Origin: Roseomonas haemaphysalidis
Lineage (GTDB): Bacteria > Pseudomonadota > Alphaproteobacteria > Acetobacterales > Acetobacteraceae
Assembly (NCBI RefSeq): GCF_017355405.1
Contig: NZ_CP061177.1
Location: forward strand, 1,135,001 to 1,199,000
Direction of reading: 5' to 3'
Length of the DNA: 64,000 nucleotides
The translations under genes and the position numbers were made by a program. Below are positions 49,685-57,697 of the stretch, piece by piece. Below the pieces are notes generated by a model. The model searched no databases and had not been told where the DNA came from. It was given only the letters and a program-made list of their open reading frames with translations. The stretch's first letter is position 1, and every line of letters begins with the position of its first letter.

Positions 49685-51072
49685 GGTGCGTGCACCTCCA
49701 GGGCCAGTTCGGGCCGGGCGGCGCGCCAGTACAGCCGCCGCAGCAGCCCCTGCGCGCCGGCCATGCGATAGGCGGCACTGCCGCGCCAGTCGGACAGCGG
49801 CGTGAAGTCCGTCGCCAGGGCCTCGGCCGCGCGGCGGAAGCTGGCCTCCTCCAGCGGCGCGCCGCGCAAGGCCGCCTCGGCCGCCGGCGCCCGGGCCGGG
49901 GTCGCCGCCATGCCGCCGAAGGCCAGCCGCGCTTCGGCGATCCGCCCGTCCTGCACCCGCAGCAGCAGGGCGGTGGAAACGGTGGAGATGTCCTGGTCAT
50001 GCCGCTTGGACAGCTTGTCGCAAGCCAACCATGCGCCCGGCGGCGGGCGCGGCAGGTCGATGCGGGTGATCACCTCGTCCGGCCGCAGCAGCGTCTGACG
50101 GTAGCCGGTGAAAAACGCGCTGGCCGCCACCCGGCGCTCGCCCCGCGCGGCGGAGGCCAGCACGATCTCCGCCTCCAGCGCCAGCAGCGGCGGCAGCGCG
50201 TCGCCGATCGGGGATGCGGTGCCGAGGTTGCCGCCCAGCGTGCCCATGCCGCGGATCTGCCGCGAGCCGAGCCGCCGCAGCAGCCCGGCCAGCGGCGCGA
50301 AGCCGCCGTCCAGCGCCGGCAGCAGCCGGCCGTAGGTGACGGCGGCGCCGATCCGCAGCCCCGCCGCATCCGCTTGCAGCCTTTGAAGCTCCGGCACGGC
50401 GCCGAGGCTCAGGATCGCCGCCGGCCGCTCCCGGTGTTCGGACACCCGCAGGCCGAGGTCGGTGCCGCCGGCCAGCAGCCAGGCCGCGGGGTGCGCCGCG
50501 CGCAGCGCCAGCAGCTCCGCCAGGCTGCCCGGCGCCAGGAAGTCCTGCCCGGGCGCCGCGAAATGCCCCGCCGCCGGCAGCGGCGGGGGCGGCGCCACGC
50601 CGTCATCCGCCATGTGCGCGAAGGCATCGACGATCGGCCGGTAGCCGGTGCAGCGGCACAGGTTGCCGGCCAGCGCGTCATGCACGTCGCCGCCTTCGCG
50701 CGCATGCGCCCAGGCGGACATGACGATGCCCGGCGTGCAGAAGCCGCATTGCGTGGCATCGCCCTCCGCCATCGCCTGCTGCACCGGGTGGGCGCCGCCA
50801 TCGGCCCCGCGCAGCCCTTCCACCGTGCGGATGGCGCGGCCCTGCATCTGCCCCAGCAGCGCCAGGCAGCTGTTCAGCGGCACGCGGCGGCCGTCCGGCT
50901 CCTCCAGCACCACGGTGCAGGCGCCGCAGTCGCCTTCCGCGCAGCCTTCCTTGGTGCCGCACAGCCCTGCCTCCGGGCCGCGCAGCCATTCCAGCAGGGT
51001 TTGCCCCGGCCAGGTGCCGGGCGGCAGCTGGCATGGGGCGCCATTGAGCGTGAAGGCGATGCGGTCGGTCAT
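49681..51072 (-). CDS. xdhA: Xanthine dehydrogenase, 2Fe-2S and FAD subunit
   Basis: 463 aa. N-terminal plant-type 2Fe-2S cluster ligands are CGTKEGCAEGDCGAC; the second cluster has CGFC and CRCTGYRPI. A FAD-binding domain follows with LLAGGTDLGLRV and GNLGTASPIGDALP. The two-subunit architecture is that of bacterial XdhAB. It overlaps xdhB by 4 nt. A 40-aa lipoprotein gene lies 43 bp upstream on the same strand. Confidence 0.93.
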   Translation of the reverse strand: MTDRIAFTLNGAPCQLPPGTWPGQTLLEWLRGPEAGLCGTKEGCAEGDCGACTVVLEEPDGRRVPLNSCLALLGQMQGRAIRTVEGLRGADGGAHPVQQAMAEGDATQCGFCTPGIVMSAWAHAREGGDVHDALAGNLCRCTGYRPIVDAFAHMADDGVAPPPPLPAAGHFAAPGQDFLAPGSLAELLALRAAHPAAWLLAGGTDLGLRVSEHRERPAAILSLGAVPELQRLQADAAGLRIGAAVTYGRLLPALDGGFAPLAGLLRRLGSRQIRGMGTLGGNLGTASPIGDALPPLLALEAEIVLASAARGERRVAASAFFTGYRQTLLRPDEVITRIDLPRPPPGAWLACDKLSKRHDQDISTVSTALLLRVQDGRIAEARLAFGGMAATPARAPAAEAALRGAPLEEASFRRAAEALATDFTPLSDWRGSAAYRMAGAQGLLRRLYWRAARPELALEVHAP

Positions 51073-51115
51073 GCCGCCCAGCCAAGCAAATCCCGCGCCG
51101 GGCCGGAAGGGTGGT

Positions 51116-51238
51116 TCAGCGGGTGCTGACGCCGCCGGCGGTGGCGCCATAGAAGCCGCCGATGCGCGCGGTGGGGCCGTCGCCACGCCCGGCGCAGGCG
51201 GCGAGGGCGAGGAGGGACAGGGCGAGGATCAGGCGCAT
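51116..51238 (-). CDS. Mini-lipoprotein, 40 aa, unknown
   Basis: Short frame MRLILALSLLALAAC... with a perfect lipobox (LAAC, Cys15) and a 25-residue mature peptide rich in Gly/Thr/Arg (IGGFYGATAGG). AAGGA lies about 11 nt upstream of the ATG. It is too small for most gene callers, and I know no named family. It precedes xdhA on the same strand and lies between it and element A3. Real coding is likely from the lipobox, but not proven. Confidence 0.5.
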   Translation of the reverse strand: MRLILALSLLALAACAGRGDGPTARIGGFYGATAGGVSTR

Positions 51239-51267
51239 GATGGGGATGGGTCCTTGATGGTGTCGCG

Positions 51268-51500
51268 AGGCCAGAAAGGGCGCCGCCCTTTCCGGACCTT
51301 TCCCGCCGGGGTGACAGTGTCACCCCGGACCCCGCCATGAGAAAGCGTTTTGGCGCCCGGTGACGCTGGATCATCAAAGCCCGCTCGCGCTGCGCCGTCA
51401 GCCCCGAGGGTCCCCGACCCTCGGGGTGGCACGCGGAACAGATGCGGGGCCTGGGGGCTCAGCCCCCCAGCGGGGTCCAGGGGCAGCGCCCCTGGCCTTC
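51268..51500. repeat. Family A element, copy A3
   Basis: Hairpin GAAAGGG...CCCTTTC (51,274-51,292); hairpin CCGGGGTGAC/GTCACCCCGG (51,306-51,328); central CCCCGAGGGT/ACCCTCGGGG (51,402-51,426); mirror arm CTGGGGGCTCAGCCCCCCAG (51,451-51,470) and CCAGGGGCAGCGCCCCTGG (51,477-51,495). H2 is CAG-to-AGT varied but compensated, so the stem is kept. It lies between two co-directional genes, unlike the other A copies. Confidence 0.85.
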
Positions 51501-51506
51501 ACCTCC

Positions 51507-52412
51507 TCAGGGCACCATCCCCTCCGGCAGCGTGTCCACGTGATCCAGGATTTCCCCCGCCGTCGTCACCCACACCTCGTCCCGCGGTGCCGCGGCGATC
51601 ACGGCCAGCGCGCGGCGCAGTGCCCGCAGGCGGTAGGGCTGGCCGATCAGGTAGGGGTGCAGCGCGATGCCCATCACCTGCGGCTGCCCATCCCGCGCCA
51701 CCTGCCGGCGCCGTTCGGCGAAGTCGTCCAGGATCATCTCCGCGAACTGCGCCGCGCCGTCCTTGCGCGCGACGATGGCGGGGATGTCGTTGACCTCCTG
51801 CGGGTAGGGGATGGCCAGCAGCGGCCCGGCGCGGGTTCGCAGCCAGATCGGCTGGTCGTCGGCGCACCAGTTCAGGGTGTAGCGGAAGCCGGCTTCGCGC
51901 AGCAGGTCGGGAGTGGAAAAGCTTTCGGCGATCCAGGGGGACAGCCAGCCGCGCGGGGCCGCGCCCTCGGCCCCCGCGATGGCGGCGGCCGATTCGGCGA
52001 TCAGCGCGCGCTCGGCGGCCTCGTCCATCGCGCTTTGCCGCTCGCTGTTGGTCCGGCCATGACCGGCGATCTCGTCGCCGCGGGCGCGGTGGGCGGCGAC
52101 CAGCTCGGGCGCGTAGCCATACATCGCGCTGTTCAGCAGCACGGTGGCGGGCAGCGCCAGCTCGTCCAGCATCTGCAGCACGCGCCAGGCGCCGACGCGG
52201 TTGCCGTAGTCGCGCCAGGCGTAGTTCAGCACGTCCGGCTGCGGGTGGCCGGCGCTGGCGCCGGGGGCCAGCTCGGCGCCGAGGCCTTCGCCAAAGGCGA
52301 AATGCTCCAGGTTGAGGCCGAGATACACCGCCAGCCGGGCGCCGCCGGGCCAGCGGTAAGGCGGGCGGGCGGGCCAGGGATGGTAGCCGTATCGGCCGTG
52401 GTCGGGCGGCAT
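51507..52412 (-). CDS. Polysaccharide-deacetylase-fold amidohydrolase
   Basis: 301 aa NodB-fold protein without signal peptide. Conserved features are YLGLNLEHFAFGEG, DYGNRVG (early Asp), GHGRTNSERQ (His-site), SPWIAES and the late His in GIALHPYLIG. The family is related to PuuE-type allantoinases and other cytosolic C-N hydrolases. With xdhAB upstream on the same strand across A3, a purine-degradation role is a reasonable guess but not shown. AAGGAAC precedes the ATG. Confidence 0.8.
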   Translation of the reverse strand: MPPDHGRYGYHPWPARPPYRWPGGARLAVYLGLNLEHFAFGEGLGAELAPGASAGHPQPDVLNYAWRDYGNRVGAWRVLQMLDELALPATVLLNSAMYGYAPELVAAHRARGDEIAGHGRTNSERQSAMDEAAERALIAESAAAIAGAEGAAPRGWLSPWIAESFSTPDLLREAGFRYTLNWCADDQPIWLRTRAGPLLAIPYPQEVNDIPAIVARKDGAAQFAEMILDDFAERRRQVARDGQPQVMGIALHPYLIGQPYRLRALRRALAVIAAAPRDEVWVTTAGEILDHVDTLPEGMVP

Positions 52413-52494
52413 CGGAAAGGTTCCTTGCGGGGATGGCCGAGAATCCATGCACGGAGAATACCCGAGCGCGCCGTTCTGCTCTAAACACCGCTGC

Positions 52495-54177
52495 ATGTCC
52501 CTGCCCCCGAAGGCCGAACGCGCCCGGGTGCGCGCCCTGCTGTCGTCCGCCGCCCGAGAAAGCCGCGCCCGACTGTCGCGCCCGGTCCTGCTCGGCATCG
52601 CGTCGATCGCCTGCGGCATCGCCCAGGCCTGGTTCATCGCCCGGCTGCTGGCCGCACTCCTCGGCTATGCCGAGGCCGGCTGGCCGGAGCTCGCCGCCGC
52701 CGCCTCGCTGGCGCTGCTGTCCACCGCGCTGGTGGTGGCGCAGGAGCGCGCGCAGGCCGCCGCCGGCGCCGCCGCGCGCGGCCTGCTGCGCGACCGGGCG
52801 TTTGCCGCCCTCCTGGCCCTGGGCCCGGCGGACGAGCGCCCGGCCGGCGAGCGCGCCAGCTTGGTGGTGGACCGGATCGAGGCGCTGGACGGCTATTTTT
52901 CCCGCTGGCTGCCGGCCGCCATCCTGGCCATGGCCGGGCCGCTGCTGATCGCGCTGGCCGTCGCCGCGCTGGATGTCTGGAGCGGCGTGATCCTGCTGGC
53001 CGCCGGGCTGCTGGTGCCGGTGGGCATGGCGGTCACGGGCATCGGCGCCGCGCTGGCCTCGCGCCAGCAGTTCGACGCGCTGCAGGCGCTGTCCGGCCGC
53101 TTTCTGGACCGCATGCGCGGCCTGCCCCAGCTGGTGCTGTTCCGCCGCGAGGACGCCGAGGCCGAGGCGCTGGGCACCGCGGCCACCGAGCTGCGCCGCC
53201 GCACCATGCGCGTGCTGCGCGTGGCCTTCCTGTCCGGGCTGTGCCTGGAAGGCATCGCCGCTGCCGTGCTGGGCTGCCTGGCGTGGCGGCACGGCCACCT
53301 GCTGGTGGGCGGGCACCCCGAGCCGGTGGCGGCCATCTTCTCGCTGATCATGGTGCCGGGCTTCTTCGCGCCGCTGCGCGCCTTCTCGGCCGCCTATCAC
53401 GAGCGCATGTCAGCCAACGGCGCCGCCGCCGCGCTGGCGCCGCTGCTGGAAGCCGTGCCCGAGGACCCCGGCCTGCGGCTGGAGGAAGTGCCCCCCACGC
53501 TGGTCGTCACCTTTGACGGCGTGGGCCTGACCTATGACGCTTCGCGCGGCCCGGCGCTGGTCGACATCTCGTTTCGCGTGATGCCGGGCGAGGCGCTGGT
53601 GCTGGCGGGCCCTTCCGGCTCCGGCAAGTCCTCCGTGCTGCGGCTGCTGATGGGCTTCCGCCGCGCCGATGCCGGGCGCATCTCCTTCAACGGGCGCGAC
53701 GCCACCACGCTGGCGCCGGCCGAGCTGCGCCGCCTGTCCGCCTATGTGGGGCAGAAGGCGCACCTGTTCCGCGCCACCATCCGCGACAACATCCTGATGG
53801 CGCGGCCGGACGCCACCGAGGCGCAGGTCGCCGCCGCCGCCAAGGCCGCGCGCGTGCTCGATTTCGCCGACCACCTGCCGCAGGGGCTGGACACGCTGGT
53901 GGGCGAGGGCGGCTTCGGCCTGTCCGGCGGCCAGGCGCAGCGCGTGGCCGTGGCCCGCGCCTTTCTGCGCGACGCGCCGCTGGTGCTGCTGGACGAGCCC
54001 ACCGCGCATCTCGACCCCGGCACGGAGGCCGAGGTGCTGGACAGCCTGCGCCGCCTGTGCGCCGGGCGCACCGCCATCATCGCCACGCATTCGCCGGCGC
54101 TGCGCGCCCGCTTCGCGCGGGTGATGGAGCTGGAGCACGGCCGCGCCGTGCCCGCCAGCCGGCTGGCGGGGGAGTAG
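52495..54177 (+). CDS. cydD: CydD, thiol-reductant ABC exporter subunit
   Basis: 560 aa fused permease-ATPase. Six helices occupy residues about 20-310; the ATPase has Walker A GPSGSGKSS, signature LSGGQAQR and Walker B LVLLDEPT. With CydC it exports cysteine/glutathione to the periplasm, needed for cytochrome bd and c assembly. The start is set at MSLPPKAER; an upstream in-frame ATG at 52,447 would add 16 unlikely residues. cydC follows after 4 bp. No cydAB oxidase genes are adjacent. Confidence 0.9.
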   Translation: MSLPPKAERARVRALLSSAARESRARLSRPVLLGIASIACGIAQAWFIARLLAALLGYAEAGWPELAAAASLALLSTALVVAQERAQAAAGAAARGLLRDRAFAALLALGPADERPAGERASLVVDRIEALDGYFSRWLPAAILAMAGPLLIALAVAALDVWSGVILLAAGLLVPVGMAVTGIGAALASRQQFDALQALSGRFLDRMRGLPQLVLFRREDAEAEALGTAATELRRRTMRVLRVAFLSGLCLEGIAAAVLGCLAWRHGHLLVGGHPEPVAAIFSLIMVPGFFAPLRAFSAAYHERMSANGAAAALAPLLEAVPEDPGLRLEEVPPTLVVTFDGVGLTYDASRGPALVDISFRVMPGEALVLAGPSGSGKSSVLRLLMGFRRADAGRISFNGRDATTLAPAELRRLSAYVGQKAHLFRATIRDNILMARPDATEAQVAAAAKAARVLDFADHLPQGLDTLVGEGGFGLSGGQAQRVAVARAFLRDAPLVLLDEPTAHLDPGTEAEVLDSLRRLCAGRTAIIATHSPALRARFARVMELEHGRAVPASRLAGE

Positions 54178-54181
54178 CGGC

Positions 54182-55837
54182 ATGCGGCGTGACCTCGCGC
54201 GCGTTCTGCTGTTGTGGCGCAGCCGCTGGGGCTGGCTGATCGCCGGCGCGCTCGTCGCCATGGCCGCGGCGCTGGCGGGCGTGGCGCTGCTGGCCTTCGC
54301 CGGGCGCGGCGTGTCCGAGGGGCTGCGCACCGGCGTGCTGGCCGGCGCCGCCGCCGGCTCCCTGGTGCTGCTGCGCCCGCTGATCTTTCTGCGGCCGGGC
54401 GGCAAGTACGTGGAACGGCTCCTCACCCACGCCGCCACCTTTCGCGCCCTGGCCGATACCCGCATCTGGTTTTTCCGCCGGCTGGCCGAGCGGCTGCCCG
54501 GTGGCCTCGGCCTGAAACGGGCCGGCGACCTGCTGGGCCGCCTGGTGTCGGACGTCGAGGCGCTGGACGGACTTTACCTGCGCGCCCTGGTGCCGGCCTG
54601 CGCCGCGCTGGCCGTGGTGCTGGCCACCGCCGCCATTCTGGGCGTCATGGCGCCGGCGCTGGCCGCCATCGTCGCCCTGCCGCTGGCGGTCGCGCTGCTG
54701 CTGCCGCCGCTGCTGGCCCCGGGCGCCGCCCAGGCCGCCGAGCGCGTGGCCGAGGCGCAGTCCGGCCTGCGCGCCGCCGCCGTGGACCCCCTGCTGGGCC
54801 TGGAAGACACGCTGGCCGCCAATGCCGAGCCGCGTGCCCGGACCCGCCTGTCCACCGCCGCCGAGGCACTGGTGGCCGCGCAGCAGCGCCTCGCCCGCCG
54901 CTCCGCCTGGGGCGGCGCCGCCGGCAGCGTGCTGGCGCAGGTGGCGCTGCTCGGCGCCCTGGCCTATGGGCTGGCCGGCGGCCCCGCCGCGGTGGGCGCC
55001 GCCGTGGTCGGGCTGTTCCTGGCACTGGCCGCCAGCGAGTCGCTGGCGGCCCTGCCCCGCGCCGGCATTGCGCTGGCCGCCGCCGGCGCCGGCGCCCGCC
55101 GGCTGTTCGAGGCCGCCGACACCGCGCCCCCCGTTGCCGCCCCCGCCGTGCCCGCGCCCGCCCCCGCCGGGCACGCGCTCAAGGTGCAGGGCCTGCGCTT
55201 CAGCTGGGCGCCCGACCGCGAGCCGGTGTTCGAGGGCCTGGACCTGGACCTGCCGGAAGGCGGCCGCATCGCGCTGCTCGGTGCCTCCGGCGCCGGCAAG
55301 TCCACCCTGGCCGCGCTGCTGCTGAAGCTGGCCGCCCCGGCCGAGGGCCGCATCCTGCTGGGCGGCACCGATATCGCCGCGCTGCCGCACGACGTGGTGC
55401 GCGAGCGCATCGCCTGCCTGACCCAGGACGCACGGCTGTTCGACGACAGCATCGCCGCCAACCTGCGCCTCGCCGCGCCCGATGCCAGCGACGACGCGCT
55501 GTGGCGCGCGCTGGACCGCGCCGGCGTGGGTGAGGTGGTGCGCGCCCTGCCGGATGGCCTCGACACCCGCTGCGGCGAGAACGGCGCCCGTTTTTCCGGC
55601 GGCCAGGGGCGGCGGCTGGCGCTGGCCCGCGCGCTGCTGTCCCCCGCGCGCATCCTGATCCTGGACGAGCCGGCGGCCGGGCTCGACCCTTCCGCCGAGC
55701 GCGCCTTCCTGGAAACGCTGGACAGCGCGACGGAAGGCCGCAGCGTGATCCTGATCGCGCACCGGCTGCTGGGGGTGGAACGGCCGACCCGCATCCTGCG
55801 GCTGATCGGCGGGCGGGCGATCCACGCCATGGGCTGA
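54182..55837 (+). CDS. cydC: CydC, thiol-reductant ABC exporter subunit
   Basis: 551 aa partner of CydD. Membrane domain with LKRAGDLLGRLVSDVEALD, then an ATPase with Walker A GASGAGKST, signature FSGGQGRR (F in place of L, as usual in CydC) and ILDEPAAGLD. It is 4 bp after cydD, so co-translated. A family A copy starts 5 bp after the stop. Confidence 0.9.
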   Translation: MRRDLARVLLLWRSRWGWLIAGALVAMAAALAGVALLAFAGRGVSEGLRTGVLAGAAAGSLVLLRPLIFLRPGGKYVERLLTHAATFRALADTRIWFFRRLAERLPGGLGLKRAGDLLGRLVSDVEALDGLYLRALVPACAALAVVLATAAILGVMAPALAAIVALPLAVALLLPPLLAPGAAQAAERVAEAQSGLRAAAVDPLLGLEDTLAANAEPRARTRLSTAAEALVAAQQRLARRSAWGGAAGSVLAQVALLGALAYGLAGGPAAVGAAVVGLFLALAASESLAALPRAGIALAAAGAGARRLFEAADTAPPVAAPAVPAPAPAGHALKVQGLRFSWAPDREPVFEGLDLDLPEGGRIALLGASGAGKSTLAALLLKLAAPAEGRILLGGTDIAALPHDVVRERIACLTQDARLFDDSIAANLRLAAPDASDDALWRALDRAGVGEVVRALPDGLDTRCGENGARFSGGQGRRLALARALLSPARILILDEPAAGLDPSAERAFLETLDSATEGRSVILIAHRLLGVERPTRILRLIGGRAIHAMG

Positions 55838-55842
55838 AGGGG

Positions 55843-56063
55843 CGGGCCAGGGGGCGCCGCCCCCTGGACCCCAACATTTGTTTTTTGTCTTACCCCGAGG
55901 GCCGATGACCCCCCGGGGACCGCGTGCCCAGCGCGGCTGGCCTTTATTCATAAAATCAGCAGGCGCCTCGCCCCGTCCTGAAGGCCCCGGATGTCCTTCA
56001 GATGCCGGGGTCCGGGGTGGCTCAGCCACCCCGGCGGGGTTTCAGGGGCAGCGCCCCTGGCGG
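55843..56063. repeat. Family A element, copy A4
   Basis: Left arm keeps only its outer hairpin CCAGGGGG...CCCCCTGG (55,847-55,867); the second hairpin is lost. Central CCCCGAGGG...CCCCCCGGGG (55,893-55,918). Right arm complete: 56,012-56,034 around GGGGTGGCTCAGCCACCCC, then CAGGGGCAGCGCCCCTG (56,043-56,059). It lies between the converging cydC and MOSC genes. Confidence 0.82.
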
Positions 56064-56075
56064 CGCAACACCGCG

Positions 56076-56564
56076 TCACAGCCGCGCCAGCTCGTCTCCC
56101 AGCGCCACCACGCCGCCCTGCAGCACCCGCGCCGTGATGCCGCCATGCCCGCGCACGGCGTTGTATCCGCCGGTGCCGAACTCTTCTTCCATGCGCGAGC
56201 AGGGGTGGCATTCCCCTGTCATCTCCAGCACCGCCGCCCCCAGCCGGAAGCGGTGGCCCTTCAGCGCCAGCAGGTTCAGGCCGCCCACCACCACGTTGCG
56301 GCGCAGCCGGGCCGGGTCCAGGCCGTCCAGCCCGAGATAGGCGGCGATGGCCGGCAGGTGCTCGGCCTGGATCAGCGTCAGGTGCCGGGTGCCGCTGCGG
56401 CCGTCGTAGCGGTCGCCCAGCGCGCCCTGGGCGGGGTCCAGCGCCACGGACATCACGGGCTGCACCGGCGCGCGGCGGGCCGGGCGCAGGCCGATCCAGC
56501 GCACCGTGCCCGGCCGCAACGGGGCGTCCAGCAGCCGCGCCAGGGGCGAGGCCGGGTTCAGCAC
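56076..56564 (-). CDS. MOSC-domain protein
   Basis: 162 aa MOSC domain, the sulfur-carrier fold found in Moco sulfurases. It has GDRYDGRSGTRHLTLIQAEHL and the conserved Cys in ECHPCSRMEE expected to carry sulfur. The GTG at 56,562-56,564, one base after the upstream gene's stop, gives a normal N-terminus. An ATG at 56,609 would overlap that gene by 44 nt. Xanthine dehydrogenase-type enzymes need a sulfurated cofactor, but a link to xdhAB 5 kb away is conjecture. Confidence 0.82.
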   Translation of the reverse strand: MLNPASPLARLLDAPLRPGTVRWIGLRPARRAPVQPVMSVALDPAQGALGDRYDGRSGTRHLTLIQAEHLPAIAAYLGLDGLDPARLRRNVVVGGLNLLALKGHRFRLGAAVLEMTGECHPCSRMEEEFGTGGYNAVRGHGGITARVLQGGVVALGDELARL

Positions 56565-56565
56565 C

Positions 56566-56949
56566 TCAGGTGCCGGAGCAATGCGCCGCCAGCATGCGCC
56601 ATCCCGCATCGGTCCGGCGCCACATCCGGGTGTAGCGGAAGGCGGCGGTGAAGGGGGTGCCGTCCCAGCGCCCGGCCAGTTCGGCGCGCAGCGTCACCAC
56701 GGCGGCGTCGTCGCCCGCCATGCGAATGGCGCGGTCCAGGATGTCGGCGCGGGACAGGCGCAGCAGGCCGCTGCGATAGGCGGACAGGTCATCGGCCTTG
56801 CCCAGGGTGCGGCCCGCCTGGTCGGTGAACACCAGCTCGTCGTCCAGCAGGCGGTCCAGGGCGGCGAGGTCGCCGGCCAGCATGGCGGCGCGCAGCGCGG
56901 CCTCGGCGGCTTCCACCTCGACGCGGGGTGCGGGGGGCAGGTCGCTCAC
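56566..56949 (-). CDS. NTF2-like (DUF4440-type) protein
   Basis: 127 aa cone-shaped NTF2 fold: VEAAEAALRAAMLAGDLAAL, then FTDQAGRTLGKADDL and a C-terminal YTRMWRRTDAGWRMLAAHCS. Such proteins are small enzymes or binding proteins of mixed function. The GTG start overlaps the upstream stop (GTGA at 56,946-56,949), and the MOSC start follows one base after its stop, so the three genes form a tight operon. Confidence 0.8.
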   Translation of the reverse strand: MSDLPPAPRVEVEAAEAALRAAMLAGDLAALDRLLDDELVFTDQAGRTLGKADDLSAYRSGLLRLSRADILDRAIRMAGDDAAVVTLRAELAGRWDGTPFTAAFRYTRMWRRTDAGWRMLAAHCSGT

Positions 56950-57356
56950 TGCCGGGCGTCCTGGCGCAGCTCGGCCAGCACCGCCTGCAGCTCGCCCTGG
57001 GCCTTGGCCACGTCGGGGCGCATCAGGAAGCCCTGCTGGCGGTCATGGAACTCGGCGTCCTCGCCCTCGGCAAGGCCGGTAGCGGTGGCCAGAAAGCCTT
57101 GCATGTCCGTGGCGGAGGGGGTGGCGCCCTTGGCGTTGGCCTCGTCGATCCGCAGGATCAGGTCGCTCAGCTTGCGCAGCCAGGCGAAGTCCGGGTCATG
57201 CATCACCGCCTGCAGCAGCGCATAGGGGTTGCCGCCGGCCGGGTGCCCGGCGGCCTGCGCGTTGAGCAGGGCCCGGTGCCAGCCGGCCACCGCCGCCGCC
57301 AGCCGCCGGGACGGGTGCGGCACCAGGCTGCGGGTGGCCTGTGGGGATGGGGGCAT
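56946..57356 (-). CDS. Conserved hypothetical cytosolic protein
   Basis: 136 aa, helical, without signal or membrane segment. I do not recognise a family. A central NPYALLQAVMHDPDFAWLRKL and ILRIDEANAKG suggest an all-helical bundle. AAGGAG lies 11 nt before the ATG. First gene of the unit with the NTF2-like and MOSC genes. The 93 bp upstream, before DUF1674, hold no visible feature. Confidence 0.7.
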   Translation of the reverse strand: MPPSPQATRSLVPHPSRRLAAAVAGWHRALLNAQAAGHPAGGNPYALLQAVMHDPDFAWLRKLSDLILRIDEANAKGATPSATDMQGFLATATGLAEGEDAEFHDRQQGFLMRPDVAKAQGELQAVLAELRQDARQ

Positions 57357-57449
57357 GGGGCGGTTCTCCTTCGCTTGGAGAGGGTTAGCCGGGATGCGAA
57401 GCGGCGGCGAGGGGCCTTGGCCACGCGGCGCCGTTGCCCCCGCGGAGGC

Positions 57450-57665
57450 TCAGAAGTCGCTGACGCGCCCTTTGCGCTCCCAGTCGCCGAAGCGGGTCGG
57501 CTCCGGGCCGGTTGGGCCGCCGATCTCGGGCGGCAACTTCGGCCGCGGCGCGGCGTCTTGAGGCTTCGGCGGCGTGGCGGCCGGCTGCTGGGCAGGTGGC
57601 TGCTGGGCGGGTTCAGGCTGTGCCGGAGTGGCCGGCGTCTGGTCGGAGCTGGTCATCCACCCCAT
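57450..57665 (-). CDS. DUF1674 protein (succinate dehydrogenase assembly factor 4-like)
   Basis: 71 aa: a Pro/Gln/Ala-rich N-tail, then the diagnostic C-terminus [22 protein letters not shown] minus two residues at either end (about 50-71). In eukaryotes this domain (Sdh8/SDHAF4) chaperones flavinated SdhA. No sdh genes are in the window. ATG at 57,665 or 57,656 are both possible; neither has a strong ribosome site. Divergent from htpX with 32 bp between starts. Confidence 0.82.
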   Translation of the reverse strand: MGWMTSSDQTPATPAQPEPAQQPPAQQPAATPPKPQDAAPRPKLPPEIGGPTGPEPTRFGDWERKGRVSDF

Positions 57666-57697
57666 CTGGGGAGGATCGGCCGGCGGGGAAACGGGTG

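Noticed and set aside
52495..55837. Complete cytochrome bd operon
   Set aside because: Only cydD and cydC are present. The next genes (MOSC, NTF2-like) are on the other strand and no cydA or cydB sequence was seen.
12397..56063. Possible CRISPR arrays because of repeated palindromes
   Set aside because: The repeats are dispersed singly in intergenic gaps many kb apart, with no regular spacers and no cas genes.
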